A stretch of 64,000 nt of DNA from Sphingomonas taxi (GCA_003243195.1 QFQI01000001.1:62001-126000); one strand, 5' to 3'; counted from the first letter of the stretch, positions 35,755-44,334 are shown. Numbers and translations: made by a program. Notes: a model not told the origin generated them from the letters alone.

Positions 35755-37518
35755 ATGACGATCGACCCCGCCCCGATGACTGCCACCGCGACGGTTGCGC
35801 CGACGGCCACCCCGACGCAGGACGACCTGCCGCGTCGCTTTTCCGACTTCGCCACGCTGGGCGAGGCGCTGGACTACGCCGCCACCGGCGTGCGCGGGCT
35901 CAATTTCCACGACGCGCGCGGCACGCTGGTGCGCGGCTATCCCTTCGCGGAACTGCGCGCGGATGCGCGGGCGGCGGCGCTGCGGCTGATCGCGGCGGGG
36001 GTGCTGCCGGGCGACCGCGTCGCGCTGGTCGCCGAAACCAGCGCCGAATTCGCCGCGCTGTTCTTCGGCGCGGTGCTGGCGGGTGCCTGGCCGGTGCCGC
36101 TGCCGCTGCCGACCTCGTTCGGCGGGCGTGAATCCTACATCGACCAGTTGCGCGTGCAACTGGCGAGCTGCGACCCGAAACTGCTGATCTATCCGGCCGA
36201 GCTGGCGCAGATGGCCGGCGCCGCCGCGCAGGTCGCGGGGGTGGAAGGGGTCGACTGGGACGCGTTCGCCACCCGCCCCGCCCCCGAAGCCACCCTGCCG
36301 CATGCGGCGGCCGACGACGTCTGCTACCTGCAATATTCCAGCGGCTCGACGCGTTTCCCGCACGGCGTGGCGGTGACGCACCGCGCGCTGCTCAGCAACC
36401 TCGCCGCGCACGCCCATGGCATGCAGATCTGCGCCACCGATCGCTGCGTCTCGTGGCTGCCGTGGTATCACGACATGGGGCTGGTCGGCTGCTTCCTCTC
36501 GCCGCTCGCCAACCAGGTGTCGACCGATTACCTGAAGACCGAGGATTTCGCGCGCCGTCCGCTGTCGTGGCTGGACCTCATCAGCCGCAACGAAGGCACC
36601 TCGCTCAGCTATTCGCCGACCTTCGGCTATGACATCTGCGCGCGCCGCATCTCGTCGCAGACGCGCGCGTCGGACCGTTTCGACCTGTCGCGCTGGCGCG
36701 TCGCGGGCAATGGCGCGGACATGATCCGCCCGGACGTGATGCAGGCGTTCGTCGACGCCTTCGCCGATGCCGGTTTCCAGGCGACCGCCTTCCTGCCCAG
36801 CTACGGGCTGGCGGAGGCGACGCTGGCGGTATCGCTGATGCCCCCCGGCGAGGGGATCCGCGTCGAGCTGGTCGAGGAAACCGAACTGTCCGGCGCGCAC
36901 CATGGCGAGGACCGGCCGCAGCGCTACCGCGCGATCGTGAATTGCGGCAAGGCCGTGCGCGACATGGAGATCCAGGTGCGCGAGGAGGACGGCACGCCGC
37001 TGCCCGACGGCGCGATCGGCAAGATATGGTGCCGCGGCCCAAGCGTCATGGTCGGCTACTTCCGCGACCAGGCGTCGACCGATGCGTGTCTGGTCGACGG
37101 CTGGCTCGACACCGGCGACATGGGTTACATGTCGGACGGCTATATCTTCATCGTCGGCCGCGCCAAGGACATGATCATCATCAACGGCCGCAACCACTGG
37201 CCGCAGGACATCGAATGGGCGGTGGAGCAATTGCCCGGCTTCAAGGCCGGCGACATCGCCGCCTTCGCGATCACCACGCCGGGCGGTGAGGAAACCCCGG
37301 CGGTGCTGGTGCAATGCCGCAGCTCCGACGAAGCCGAGCGCGTCCGGCTGCGCGACGAGATTCGCGACCGGGTCCGCTCGGTCACCGGCATGAATTGCGT
37401 CGTGGAGCTGATCCCCCCGCGCACGCTGCCGCGCACCAGCTCGGGCAAGCTCTCGCGCGCCAAGGCACGCAACCTGTACCTGGCCGGCGAGATCAAGCCC
37501 TACGACCTGGCGGCCTGA
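35755..37518 (+). CDS. Fatty acyl-AMP ligase (FAAL-type AMP-binding enzyme)
   Basis: A 587-residue ANL-superfamily enzyme that activates a fatty acid as its acyl-adenylate, usually for transfer to a carrier protein. The P-loop region is YLQYSSGSTRFPHGVAVTH (about residues 191-209), with His replacing the usual Lys, as in several FAALs. WLPWYHDMGLVGCFLSPL, FLPSYGLAEATLAV, DTGDMGYMSDGYIFIVGRAK and a C-terminal lysine in LPRTSSGKLSRAKAR complete the family pattern. No polyketide synthase or carrier protein lies beside it. In sphingomonads related enzymes are proposed to serve sphingolipid or lipoprotein acylation; this is not shown here. An ATG at 35686 is also in frame. Confidence 0.85.
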   Translation: MTIDPAPMTATATVAPTATPTQDDLPRRFSDFATLGEALDYAATGVRGLNFHDARGTLVRGYPFAELRADARAAALRLIAAGVLPGDRVALVAETSAEFAALFFGAVLAGAWPVPLPLPTSFGGRESYIDQLRVQLASCDPKLLIYPAELAQMAGAAAQVAGVEGVDWDAFATRPAPEATLPHAAADDVCYLQYSSGSTRFPHGVAVTHRALLSNLAAHAHGMQICATDRCVSWLPWYHDMGLVGCFLSPLANQVSTDYLKTEDFARRPLSWLDLISRNEGTSLSYSPTFGYDICARRISSQTRASDRFDLSRWRVAGNGADMIRPDVMQAFVDAFADAGFQATAFLPSYGLAEATLAVSLMPPGEGIRVELVEETELSGAHHGEDRPQRYRAIVNCGKAVRDMEIQVREEDGTPLPDGAIGKIWCRGPSVMVGYFRDQASTDACLVDGWLDTGDMGYMSDGYIFIVGRAKDMIIINGRNHWPQDIEWAVEQLPGFKAGDIAAFAITTPGGEETPAVLVQCRSSDEAERVRLRDEIRDRVRSVTGMNCVVELIPPRTLPRTSSGKLSRAKARNLYLAGEIKPYDLAA

Positions 37519-37764
37519 CGGGCGCATTGCCGGTGAGCCGTTCCGTCCATGCGACGGCGATCGCTTTCCGGCCCACGCCGCGCGCCGCCGCCAAGACCGT
37601 GGCGATGCGCGCGAAGGGCTGAGGCCGGCCCCGGGGCGACTTTCCCGCGCTCGCCGCAAGATACGCCGGCAGGTCCGCGCCGAGGCGGCAAACGCACCCC
37701 GCGCGCCGAAACGCCACGTCGTGCGCACCGGCCGGCGCCCGGTCCGATCCCCGCCGGCCAATGT

Positions 37765-37782
37765 GTGCCGGTCGACCGGCAC
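37765..37782. promoter_or_regulatory. Perfect 18-bp palindrome upstream of the GGDEF-EAL gene
   Basis: GTGCCGGTCGACCGGCAC is a perfect palindrome about 50 bp before the GTG start of the GGDEF-EAL gene. Its size and symmetry suit a dimeric repressor operator, but GC-rich DNA makes palindromes more common. The rest of the 314-nt stretch 37519-37832 shows no gene and no clear promoter. Confidence 0.4.
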
Positions 37783-37832
37783 GTTCCTGCCGATCAACGG
37801 TTCGTCAACCAGCTTGCGCTTATGCCGGGCGG

Positions 37833-40181
37833 GTGACCGTTCCGCCCCCCTCCCCGCTCCCGCACGTTCCGCTCGACGCCCTGCTGGGCCTGCGCGACGG
37901 GCACGATGCCGATCTGTGGGCGCGGATCCGCGCCGCGCAGTTACTGGCGGCGCGGCAGCGCGCGCTGGTGCTGCTGGGCGCGAATCTGGTCGGCGCGGCG
38001 CTGGTGGTGATGCTGCTGGCATCGCGGCTGCCGCTCTGGTGGCTGGGTGGCTGGGCCACGATGATGACCGTGGTCGGCGTCGGAGTCGCGATGCGGCGGC
38101 TGCGCACGCCCGAGCGGGCCGGCAGCTATGCGCCGCTCGCCGCCATCCACCCGGCGTTGCGCGAGGGGCTGGCGCTCGCGGCGGGGTGGAGCATCGTGCC
38201 GCTCGTCTTCGCGACCCGCATCGACGTCACCGTCGTGCTGGCGCTGTATATCGTCCTGGCGGTGCTGATGGCGGCGGCCGCGCTGGCGATGGCGTCGCTG
38301 CTGCTGGGCGCGGCCGCGTTCATCGGCGTCACCGCGGCGGCGGCGGCGACCGCGCTGGCGCTGGCCGGGTATCACGTCGGCAGCGTGGCGGTGCTGCTGT
38401 ACGCCGCGCTGCTCGGCATCGCCGCCTTCGACCGTTCGCGCGCGCTCGCGCTGCTCCACGCCGCCGGCGTGGCGCTGGCCGACGCCGACGAGACGGTGGG
38501 CCTGCTGCTGCGCGACTTCGACGATGCCACCGCCGACTGGCTGTGGGAAACCGACGCCGCGCGCCGGATCGTGAACGCGTCGCCACGCCTCGCGCGCGCC
38601 TGCGGGCTGGAGGCGGCGGCCATCGAGGGCCGGCCGCTGCTGGAGGTGCTGGCCGGGCCGGCATGGGAGAGCGGGCAGGTGTCGCCGGGGCTGCGCGAGC
38701 TGGCGGAAAAGCTGAAGAACCGCGAAAGCTTCCGCAACCTCGACCTGCCGGTCCAGATCGGCGACGAACAGCGCTGGTGGCAGATCGCCGCCTCGCCGCG
38801 CCGTGACGCCGACGGGCATTTCGGCGGCTTTCGCGGCGTGGGATCGGACATCACCGAACAGCGCGCCTCCGCCGAGAAGATCTCGCACATGGCGCGATTC
38901 GATGCGCTGACCGGCCTGCCCAACCGCCTGTCGGTCAACGAGGAGCTGACGCGCGCGCTGATGCAGGCCGAACATTGGCGGTCGCGCTGCGCCTTCATGA
39001 TGATCGACCTGGATCGCTTCAAGGCGGTCAACGACACGCTGGGCCATCCGGTCGGCGACCGGCTGCTCGGCCGCGTGGCGGAACGGCTGGCGCAGCTCGT
39101 CACCGGCAACGAGCTGATCGGCCGGCTGGGCGGCGACGAATTCGCGGTGGTGGTGCGCGACGGCACCGATCCGGCGCGGGTCGAACGGCTGGCGCATACG
39201 ATCATCGAAACGCTGTCGCGCCCCTATGAGGTCGACCAGCACACGTTGTACATCGGCGCCTCGGTCGGCGTCGCCACCTCGCCGCGCGACGGGCGCAGTG
39301 CGGAAACGCTGATCCGCTCCGCCGATCTCGCGCTGTACCGATCGAAGGACCAGGGCGGCGGCGTTTTCCACGCCTATGAACCGCAACTGCACGCCGAGGC
39401 GGAGGAGCGGCGCGTGCTGGAGATGTCGCTGCGCAAGGCGCTGGAGAATGGCGAGCTGCATCTCGAATACCAGCCGGTGGTGGACGCGCGCAGCGGCACC
39501 TTGTGCGGGTTCGAGGCACTGCTGCGCTGGCGGCACCCGACGCTCGGTCTGATCCCGCCGGGCAAGTTCGTGCCGATCGCCGAGGAAGCGCGGCTGATCT
39601 CCGCGATCGGCGAATGGGTGGTGCGCACCGCCTGCGCGGAAGCCGCGCGCTGGCCGGACGGCGTGCATGTCGCGGTGAACGTCTCGCCCGAACAGCTCCA
39701 TAATCCGCATTTCGTCACGGTCGTCGCCTCGGCACTGGCGCAGAGCGGGCTGCGCGCCGGGCGGCTCGACCTGGAGGTGACCGAAAGCGTGTTCCTGCGC
39801 GAAGGCACCGGCGCGGTGCGCGTGCTGGGGCAGATCCTCGAACTGGGCGTTGGGCTCAGCCTCGACGATTTCGGCACCGGCTATTCCTCGCTCGGCTATC
39901 TCAGCTCGACGCGCTTCTCCTCGATCAAGATCGACCGCAGCTTCGTGCAGACCGCGTCGGCGGGCCGGGTGGAGGCGATCGCGATCATCCGCGCGGTGGT
40001 GGCGATGGCCGACAGCCTGGGCATGACCACCACCGCCGAAGGGGTGGAAACGGAGGCGGAACTGCGCATGGTGCAGGAACTGGGCTGCCGCGCGATCCAG
40101 GGCTATTATTTCGGGCGCCCGCTGCCCGTCGAGGACGCGCGTGCGCTGGCGTCGCGCGACATCGGCGTGCGCGCCGCGTAA
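37833..40181 (+). CDS. Membrane PAS-GGDEF-EAL cyclic-di-GMP protein
   Basis: A 782-residue sensor. Five to seven membrane helices occupy about residues 43-200, followed by a PAS domain (about 230-345, with WLWETDAARRIVNASPRLAR and RGVGSDITEQRA), a GGDEF domain with an intact GGDEF at 433-437 and an EAL domain with EAL at 561-563, DDFGTGYSSLGYLS and IKIDRSFVQ. Both catalytic sites look complete, so it could make and degrade c-di-GMP. The inhibitory I-site RxxD before GGDEF is absent (TGNE in its place). The GTG at 37833 is the most likely start because no ATG precedes the first domain in frame. Confidence 0.93.
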   Translation: MTVPPPSPLPHVPLDALLGLRDGHDADLWARIRAAQLLAARQRALVLLGANLVGAALVVMLLASRLPLWWLGGWATMMTVVGVGVAMRRLRTPERAGSYAPLAAIHPALREGLALAAGWSIVPLVFATRIDVTVVLALYIVLAVLMAAAALAMASLLLGAAAFIGVTAAAAATALALAGYHVGSVAVLLYAALLGIAAFDRSRALALLHAAGVALADADETVGLLLRDFDDATADWLWETDAARRIVNASPRLARACGLEAAAIEGRPLLEVLAGPAWESGQVSPGLRELAEKLKNRESFRNLDLPVQIGDEQRWWQIAASPRRDADGHFGGFRGVGSDITEQRASAEKISHMARFDALTGLPNRLSVNEELTRALMQAEHWRSRCAFMMIDLDRFKAVNDTLGHPVGDRLLGRVAERLAQLVTGNELIGRLGGDEFAVVVRDGTDPARVERLAHTIIETLSRPYEVDQHTLYIGASVGVATSPRDGRSAETLIRSADLALYRSKDQGGGVFHAYEPQLHAEAEERRVLEMSLRKALENGELHLEYQPVVDARSGTLCGFEALLRWRHPTLGLIPPGKFVPIAEEARLISAIGEWVVRTACAEAARWPDGVHVAVNVSPEQLHNPHFVTVVASALAQSGLRAGRLDLEVTESVFLREGTGAVRVLGQILELGVGLSLDDFGTGYSSLGYLSSTRFSSIKIDRSFVQTASAGRVEAIAIIRAVVAMADSLGMTTTAEGVETEAELRMVQELGCRAIQGYYFGRPLPVEDARALASRDIGVRAA

Positions 40182-40237
40182 TCGTGCGCCGGTCCCTTGA
40201 CGAACGGCACTGATCCGTTCAACAGCGGCGACCGCAC

Positions 40238-40313
40238 AGGAGTGTAGCTCAGTTGGTAGAGCATCGGTCTCCAAAACCGAGGGCCGTGGGTTCGAGTCCC
40301 TCCACTCCTGCCA
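40238..40313 (+). tRNA. trnW: tRNA-Trp (anticodon CCA)
   Basis: A 76-nt cloverleaf. The acceptor stem AGGAGTG (40238-40244) pairs with CACTCCT (40303-40309), followed by discriminator G and an encoded CCA (40311-40313). The anticodon stem TCGGT/ACCGA closes the loop CTCCAAA, with anticodon CCA at 40271-40273. The T-arm contains GTTCGAGTC. tRNA-Trp just before secE-nusG is a conserved bacterial arrangement. Confidence 0.98.
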
Positions 40314-40406
40314 AAGATTGTAAGTATCGGACACAAAGCGTGACTTGCGTGTTGTCAGCTCCGACGCCATAGGCGACACAGGTTTACCACCAAGGGAGTT
40401 CTTCAC

Positions 40407-40646
40407 ATGCGTTCGATCCTCGCCGCCACTGCGGCCCTCAGCCTCGTCGCCAGCCCGGCGCTCGCCGCCACCGCGAACCCGGCCGCCAGCCTGTCGGTGG
40501 CCAAGTCGCGCGCCGCGACCCCGACCGCGAAGAACAGCGAGCTGGCCGGCGCCGGCATCTTCGCCGCGGTGATCGCCGCCGGCATCGCCGCGATCGGCGT
40601 GATCGCGATCGTGAACGACAGCGAAGACGATTCCGACAGCAACTGA
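40407..40646 (+). CDS. Small exported protein with hydrophobic core and acidic tail
   Basis: A 79-residue protein. Its signal peptide MRSILAATAALSLVASPALA ends at a normal cleavage site; the mature part has a Ser/Thr/Ala region, a hydrophobic segment (AGIFAAVIAAGIAAIGVIAI) and an acidic end NDSEDDSDSN. A good ribosome binding site, AAGGGAG, precedes the ATG. Short proteins of this layout (hydrophobic Gly/Ala segment followed by an Asp/Ser tail) recur in sphingomonads and have no known function. It is inserted between tRNA-Trp and secE and has its own terminator at 40687-40715, so it is probably an independent transcription unit. Confidence 0.8.
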   Translation: MRSILAATAALSLVASPALAATANPAASLSVAKSRAATPTAKNSELAGAGIFAAVIAAGIAAIGVIAIVNDSEDDSDSN

Positions 40647-40686
40647 TCGGACGGCGCGCGGCATCGCGCGCGATCGCTGAAGCAGG

Positions 40687-40715
40687 AGGCCGGGCGTTCG
40701 CGTCCGGCCTTTTTC
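40687..40715 (+). terminator. Intrinsic terminator after the small exported protein
   Basis: A 10-bp stem (AGGCCGGGCG with CGTCCGGCCT, one G-U pair) closes a TTCG loop and is followed directly by TTTT. It would end transcription of the small exported gene before secE. Confidence 0.9.
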
Positions 40716-40835
40716 GTGGCCGGGGCACCGCCGATCCGGTCTGCGCGGGGCTTCGTCGGGCGCGGCGCGCGCCGCTTGCCTTTTCCCCGGCACGATCCTA
40801 TGTCGATCGACACATCCGACAGCGCGGACGGCTTG

Positions 40836-40871
40836 TCACCGCTTCCCGGTTCCAGACCGGGGACGCGGTGA
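40836..40871 (+). promoter_or_regulatory. Long hairpin upstream of secE
   Basis: TCACCGC (40836-40842) pairs with GCGGTGA (40865-40871), and the inner TTCCCGGT pairs with ACCGGGGA with one bulge, giving about 15 bp around a 5-nt loop. It ends 48 nt before the secE start and has no T-run, so it may be an mRNA leader structure or processing site rather than a terminator. Confidence 0.45.
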
Positions 40872-40919
40872 GAAGCCCATGCCAGGACATTCTTGCAAGG
40901 CTCAAAAGGGCGCTGATAC

Positions 40920-41117
40920 GTGGCGAAGACGACCCCGCTCGAATTCATCCGCCAGGTGCGGACCGAAACCGCCAAGGTGGTATGGCCGACCGGGCGCGAG
41001 ACGATGATGACCGGCGTGATGGTGGTCATCATGACCACGATCCTCGCGCTGTTCTTCCTTTCGGTCGATTCGATCTTCAACGCCGTGGTGAAGGCGTTGT
41101 TGAGCCTGGCGCAGTAA
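40920..41117 (+). CDS. secE: Preprotein translocase subunit SecE
   Basis: A 65-residue single-helix SecE, the short form usual in alphaproteobacteria. The amphipathic FIRQVRTETAKVVWPTGRET segment carries the conserved KVVWPT motif, followed by one membrane helix (about residues 31-53). SecE clamps SecY in the translocon at the inner membrane. The start is GTG at 40920 with AAAGGG upstream. nusG follows 17 nt later, the standard secE-nusG pair. Confidence 0.95.
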   Translation: MAKTTPLEFIRQVRTETAKVVWPTGRETMMTGVMVVIMTTILALFFLSVDSIFNAVVKALLSLAQ

Positions 41118-41134
41118 GGACGGAATTTCACACG

Positions 41135-41671
41135 ATGGCGCGCTGGTACATCATCCACGCCTACTCGGGCTTCGAGGGCAAGGTCCGCGATTCGATCATG
41201 AGCGAGGCGACCCGCATGGGCCTCGAACAACTGGTCGAGCAGATCGAGGTGCCGACCGAAACGGTCACGGAGGCACGCCGCGGCAAGAAGATCGCGGTCG
41301 AACGCAAGTTCATGCCCGGCTATGTCCTCGCCAAGCTGGCGATGAACGACGACGTATACCACCTCGTCAAGAACACGCCCAAGGTCACCGGCTTCCTGGG
41401 CTCGTCGGGCAAGCCGCAGCCGATTTCCGATGCCGAGGCCGCACGGATGCTGAACTCCAAGGAGGAAGCCGCCGCCGCGCCGAAGACCAAGGTCAAGGTC
41501 GATTACGAGATCGGCGATGCGGTGAAGGTGCTGGAAGGTCCGTTCGCCAGCTTCAACGGCACCGTCGAGGAACTCGACTTCGACAAGTCGAAGGTCAAGG
41601 TGTCGGTCAGCATCTTCGGCCGCGCGACGCCGGTCGAACTCGACTTCGAACAGGTCGAGCGCAGCAAGTAG
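41135..41671 (+). CDS. nusG: Transcription termination/antitermination factor NusG
   Basis: A 178-residue NusG. The N-terminal NGN domain starts RWYIIHAYSGFEGKVRDSIM, and the C-terminal KOW domain is GDAVKVLEGPFASFNGTVEE. It binds RNA polymerase through NGN and Rho or ribosomal S10 through KOW. A short insertion (EEAAAAPKTKVKV) between the domains is common in alphaproteobacteria. Here rplK does not follow directly: a convergent AraC-family gene separates nusG from rplK-rplA. Confidence 0.97.
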   Translation: MARWYIIHAYSGFEGKVRDSIMSEATRMGLEQLVEQIEVPTETVTEARRGKKIAVERKFMPGYVLAKLAMNDDVYHLVKNTPKVTGFLGSSGKPQPISDAEAARMLNSKEEAAAAPKTKVKVDYEIGDAVKVLEGPFASFNGTVEELDFDKSKVKVSVSIFGRATPVELDFEQVERSK

Positions 41672-41680
41672 GCGGTTCGC

Positions 41681-41699
41681 GGCGCGCATTCGTCGCGCC
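41681..41699 (+). terminator. GC-rich hairpin after nusG
   Basis: GGCGCG (41681-41686) pairs with CGCGCC (41694-41699) around a 7-nt loop, 9 nt after the nusG stop. There is no T-run, so terminator function is uncertain. Confidence 0.4.
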
Positions 41700-41726
41700 G
41701 GCCGACGCCGAAGCGTGTGTCGTCCG

Positions 41727-41748
41727 TCATGGCAAGCGCAGCGAGGCG
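41727..41748 (+). repeat. Half-copy of the REP-like element
   Basis: The 22-nt sequence here, beginning TCATGGCAAGCGCAG, matches the left arm of the palindrome at 56836-56857 at 21 of 22 positions. No good matching right arm follows; a separate small hairpin (GCGCGG/CCGCGC) lies about 30 nt downstream. It sits between the convergent nusG and AraC-family genes. Confidence 0.65.
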
Positions 41749-41797
41749 GTATGAGGCCAGGCGCGGAACGCCGCGCAGGGTTGAGTGGCCTTCGGAC

Positions 41798-42766
41798 CTA
41801 CCCTCCGCGCAGCGCGCCCGGTTGGGGTATCGCGGGGGGCGGCATTGCCACGATCGGCGCCGCATCGTCGACGCGCCACGGCGCGGGCACGTGCGGCGCG
41901 AGATCGACGCGCTTGCGCTCCTGCCGAACCTCCAGCCCGGGCGTGAACAGCGCGGTGGGCGTGCGACGGAACTGCGCGGGCGTCATGTCCACGAATTCGC
42001 GGAACTCGCGGTTGAGATGCGAGGCGTCGTAGAACCGCAACTCGGCCAGCTCGTCGGTGGTCGGCACCGCCAGCCCGCGCATCACCGCCGCCATGTCCAT
42101 GAAGCGGCTGCGTCGCATCACCGTCTTCGGTAGATGCCCGAAATGGCTGCGCACCGCGCGGTCGAGCCGGCGGCCGGACATGCCGAAGGCCCGCGCGATG
42201 TCCGCGACCGGGCGGGTGGGATCGACCCGCGCGATCTCCTCGAAGGCGGCGCTGGGCGCATGCGGCAGGGTCGGATGGATGATGAGCCGGTCGCAGATCA
42301 CCTGTTGCAGGCGCGCAAACGTCTGTTCGTGGTCGTAGACGTCCTCGCACGCCCATCGCAGCGCCGCGCCCCATTCGCCCCCGATCGGCGACAGCCGGTC
42401 CGCGAAGTGATCGGCCGGCTTGTCCGAAAAGGCGAACCAGCCGGACGGGCGGATCGCGAAACCGGCGGCGACGATCGGCCCCAGGCAGCGGACCGGGAAA
42501 CGCCGCTGCTGCGCCCCGAACAGCATCGGCCCTTCATAGGCTTCCCAGCGCCCGTCGACCAACGCCTCCCACCGGCTGATGACCGGCACGCGGATATAGG
42601 CGGTTTCGTGGAGCAGGAAATCCTCCAGCACCGCATCCGAGGGCCGGTCGATGATCGTCACGAAGAAGCGGGCGACGAAGCCGGCAAGCCGTTCGGGCGG
42701 CGTGCGGCTGAACGACAGCGGGACGCCGTTGGGCAAAGCACCTGTACGGGGGATCAGGTTACTCAT
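41798..42766 (-). CDS. AraC-family transcriptional regulator
   Basis: A 322-residue regulator. The C-terminal DNA-binding region (about residues 185-290) has VADIARAFGMSGRRLDRAVR as first helix-turn-helix and ELRFYDASHLNREFREFVDM then TPAQFRRTP as the second, the AraC signature. The N-terminal half is beta-rich and resembles the uncharacterised sensor part seen in many sphingomonad AraC proteins. Ligand and targets are unknown. The last 35 residues are Pro-rich and run into a repeat-like region. It interrupts the usual nusG-rplK linkage and is transcribed against both. Confidence 0.85.
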   Translation of the reverse strand: MSNLIPRTGALPNGVPLSFSRTPPERLAGFVARFFVTIIDRPSDAVLEDFLLHETAYIRVPVISRWEALVDGRWEAYEGPMLFGAQQRRFPVRCLGPIVAAGFAIRPSGWFAFSDKPADHFADRLSPIGGEWGAALRWACEDVYDHEQTFARLQQVICDRLIIHPTLPHAPSAAFEEIARVDPTRPVADIARAFGMSGRRLDRAVRSHFGHLPKTVMRRSRFMDMAAVMRGLAVPTTDELAELRFYDASHLNREFREFVDMTPAQFRRTPTALFTPGLEVRQERKRVDLAPHVPAPWRVDDAAPIVAMPPPAIPQPGALRGG

Positions 42767-43019
42767 TACAAGTAACTACGTTTTCGCACGCGATTGGGCA
42801 ATGCGCCCGAGCGATAGCAAACCTTTGCGAAGCGAATTAACTGCCGATCCGGACATTATCCGGTGCCCCTGTCGCCCGCCGGCCACGGCCCGCGCCGCCG
42901 CCATTGCGCAACCGGGCGAGTTCCGCTATTGGCGCGCGCTTCCGATCGCATCAACCGATAGGAGCCGGCGGGAGGGCGTTCGCGAACGCGATGCCCGGAC
43001 GGACCGCTAGACTTGAACC

Positions 43020-43045
43020 GGACGCCTCCCGTCGGGGACGCGTCC
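43020..43045 (+). promoter_or_regulatory. Leader hairpin of the rplK-rplA transcript
   Basis: GGACGC (43020-43025) pairs with GCGTCC (43040-43045), with an inner CTCCC/GGGGA extension, ending 18 nt before the rplK start. L1 is known in other bacteria to repress its own operon by binding an rRNA-like structure in the leader, so this is a candidate site. A 14-bp palindrome, GCGTTCGCGAACGC, lies upstream at 42976-42989. The stretch 42767-43063 otherwise holds no gene. Confidence 0.45.
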
Positions 43046-43063
43046 AGTAACAGAGTGAGACGA

Positions 43064-43495
43064 ATGGCAAAGAAGATCACAGGCTATATCAAGCTGCAGG
43101 TGCCCGCGGGCGCCGCGAATCCCTCGCCGCCGATCGGCCCGGCGCTGGGTCAGCGCGGCGTGAACATCATGGAATTCTGCAAGGCGTTCAACGCGCAGAC
43201 CGCCGACGTGGAGAAGGGTTCGCCGCTTCCCACCGTCATCACCGTGTACGCGGACCGCAGCTTCTCCTTCGTGACGAAGACGCCGCCCGCCACCTTCCTC
43301 ATCAAGAAGGCCGCCAACCTGAAGGCCGGTTCCAAGGAGCCGGGCAAGGTGTCCGCGGGCAAGATCACGCGCGCGCAGCTCACCGAGGTCGCGCAGATCA
43401 AGATGAAGGATCTCAACGCCAACGACATCGAGGCCGCGACCAAGATCATCGAAGGCTCGGCCCGCGCGATGGGCCTCGAAGTGGTGGAGGGCTGA
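43064..43495 (+). CDS. rplK: 50S ribosomal protein L11
   Basis: A 143-residue L11, which binds 23S rRNA at the GTPase-associated centre and is needed for stringent-response sensing. [40 protein letters not shown] and the C-terminal RNA-binding [20 protein letters not shown] are typical. The GTGAGA purine-rich site precedes the ATG. It forms an operon with rplA 4 nt downstream. Confidence 0.98.
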   Translation: MAKKITGYIKLQVPAGAANPSPPIGPALGQRGVNIMEFCKAFNAQTADVEKGSPLPTVITVYADRSFSFVTKTPPATFLIKKAANLKAGSKEPGKVSAGKITRAQLTEVAQIKMKDLNANDIEAATKIIEGSARAMGLEVVEG

Positions 43496-43499
43496 GAAC

Positions 43500-44192
43500 G
43501 TGGCGAAGCTGAGCAAGAAGCAGAAGGCGATCACGATCGACCGTGAGAAGCTGCACGGCGTGGACGAGGCGATCGCGCTGGCGAAGTCGGGCGCGACCGC
43601 GAAGTTCGACGAGACGATCGAGGTCGCGCTGAACCTTGGCGTCGATCCGCGTCACGCCGACCAGATGGTGCGCGGCGTCGTCACGCTGCCGGCGGGCACC
43701 GGCAAGACGGTGCGCGTCGGCGTGTTCGCGCGCGGCGCGAAGGCCGAGGAAGCGCTGGCCGCCGGTGCGGACGTCGTGGGCGCCGAGGACCTGATGGAAA
43801 CCATCCAGGGCGGCACCATCGACTTCGATCGCTGCATCGCGACCCCGGACATGATGGGCGTCGTCGGCCGGCTGGGCAAGGTGCTGGGCCCCAAGGGCCT
43901 GATGCCGAACCCGAAGCTGGGCACGGTGACCATGAACGTCGCGGAGGCCGTGAAGGCCGCCAAGGGCGGTCAGGTCGAATATCGCGTCGAGAAGGCCGGC
44001 ATCATCCACTCCGGCATCGGCAAGGCGTCGTTCGGCGCCGAGGATCTGCGCCGCAACTTCGACGCGCTGGTCGACGCGGTGGTCCGCGCCAAGCCGTCGG
44101 GCGCGAAGGGCAAATATGTCCGCAAGGTCGCGGTCAGCTCCACGATGGGCGCCGGCATCAAGGTCGACGTCGCGGAAATCGCCGGCGCCTGA
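43500..44192 (+). CDS. rplA: 50S ribosomal protein L1
   Basis: A 230-residue L1 of the ribosomal stalk near the E site. [40 protein letters not shown] and [10 protein letters not shown] are family signatures. The start is GTG at 43500, 4 nt after the rplK stop. A strong terminator follows 46 nt after the stop. Confidence 0.98.
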   Translation: MAKLSKKQKAITIDREKLHGVDEAIALAKSGATAKFDETIEVALNLGVDPRHADQMVRGVVTLPAGTGKTVRVGVFARGAKAEEALAAGADVVGAEDLMETIQGGTIDFDRCIATPDMMGVVGRLGKVLGPKGLMPNPKLGTVTMNVAEAVKAAKGGQVEYRVEKAGIIHSGIGKASFGAEDLRRNFDALVDAVVRAKPSGAKGKYVRKVAVSSTMGAGIKVDVAEIAGA

Positions 44193-44238
44193 TCCCGGCC
44201 ACGCGTGGGTAGCGCAGCTACCCGCGATACGGCACAAG

Positions 44239-44270
44239 GCCGGGGCGCCACCAGGCGCCCCGGCTTTTTT
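44239..44270 (+). terminator. Intrinsic terminator of rplK-rplA
   Basis: An 11-bp perfect stem (GCCGGGGCGCC with GGCGCCCCGGC) closes an ACCA loop and is followed by TTTTTT. It separates the ribosomal operon from the flavoenzyme gene. Confidence 0.95.
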
Positions 44271-44334
44271 GTATGCAATGTCCATCGACAAGCCTTTGAC
44301 ACAAGGGCACAATCCCCGTCCGGGGAGAGGAACC

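Noticed and set aside
37941..40793. 950-codon minus-strand ORF opposite the GGDEF-EAL gene and tRNA-Trp
   Set aside because: It runs through a tRNA gene and lacks any domain; a shadow of the real gene.
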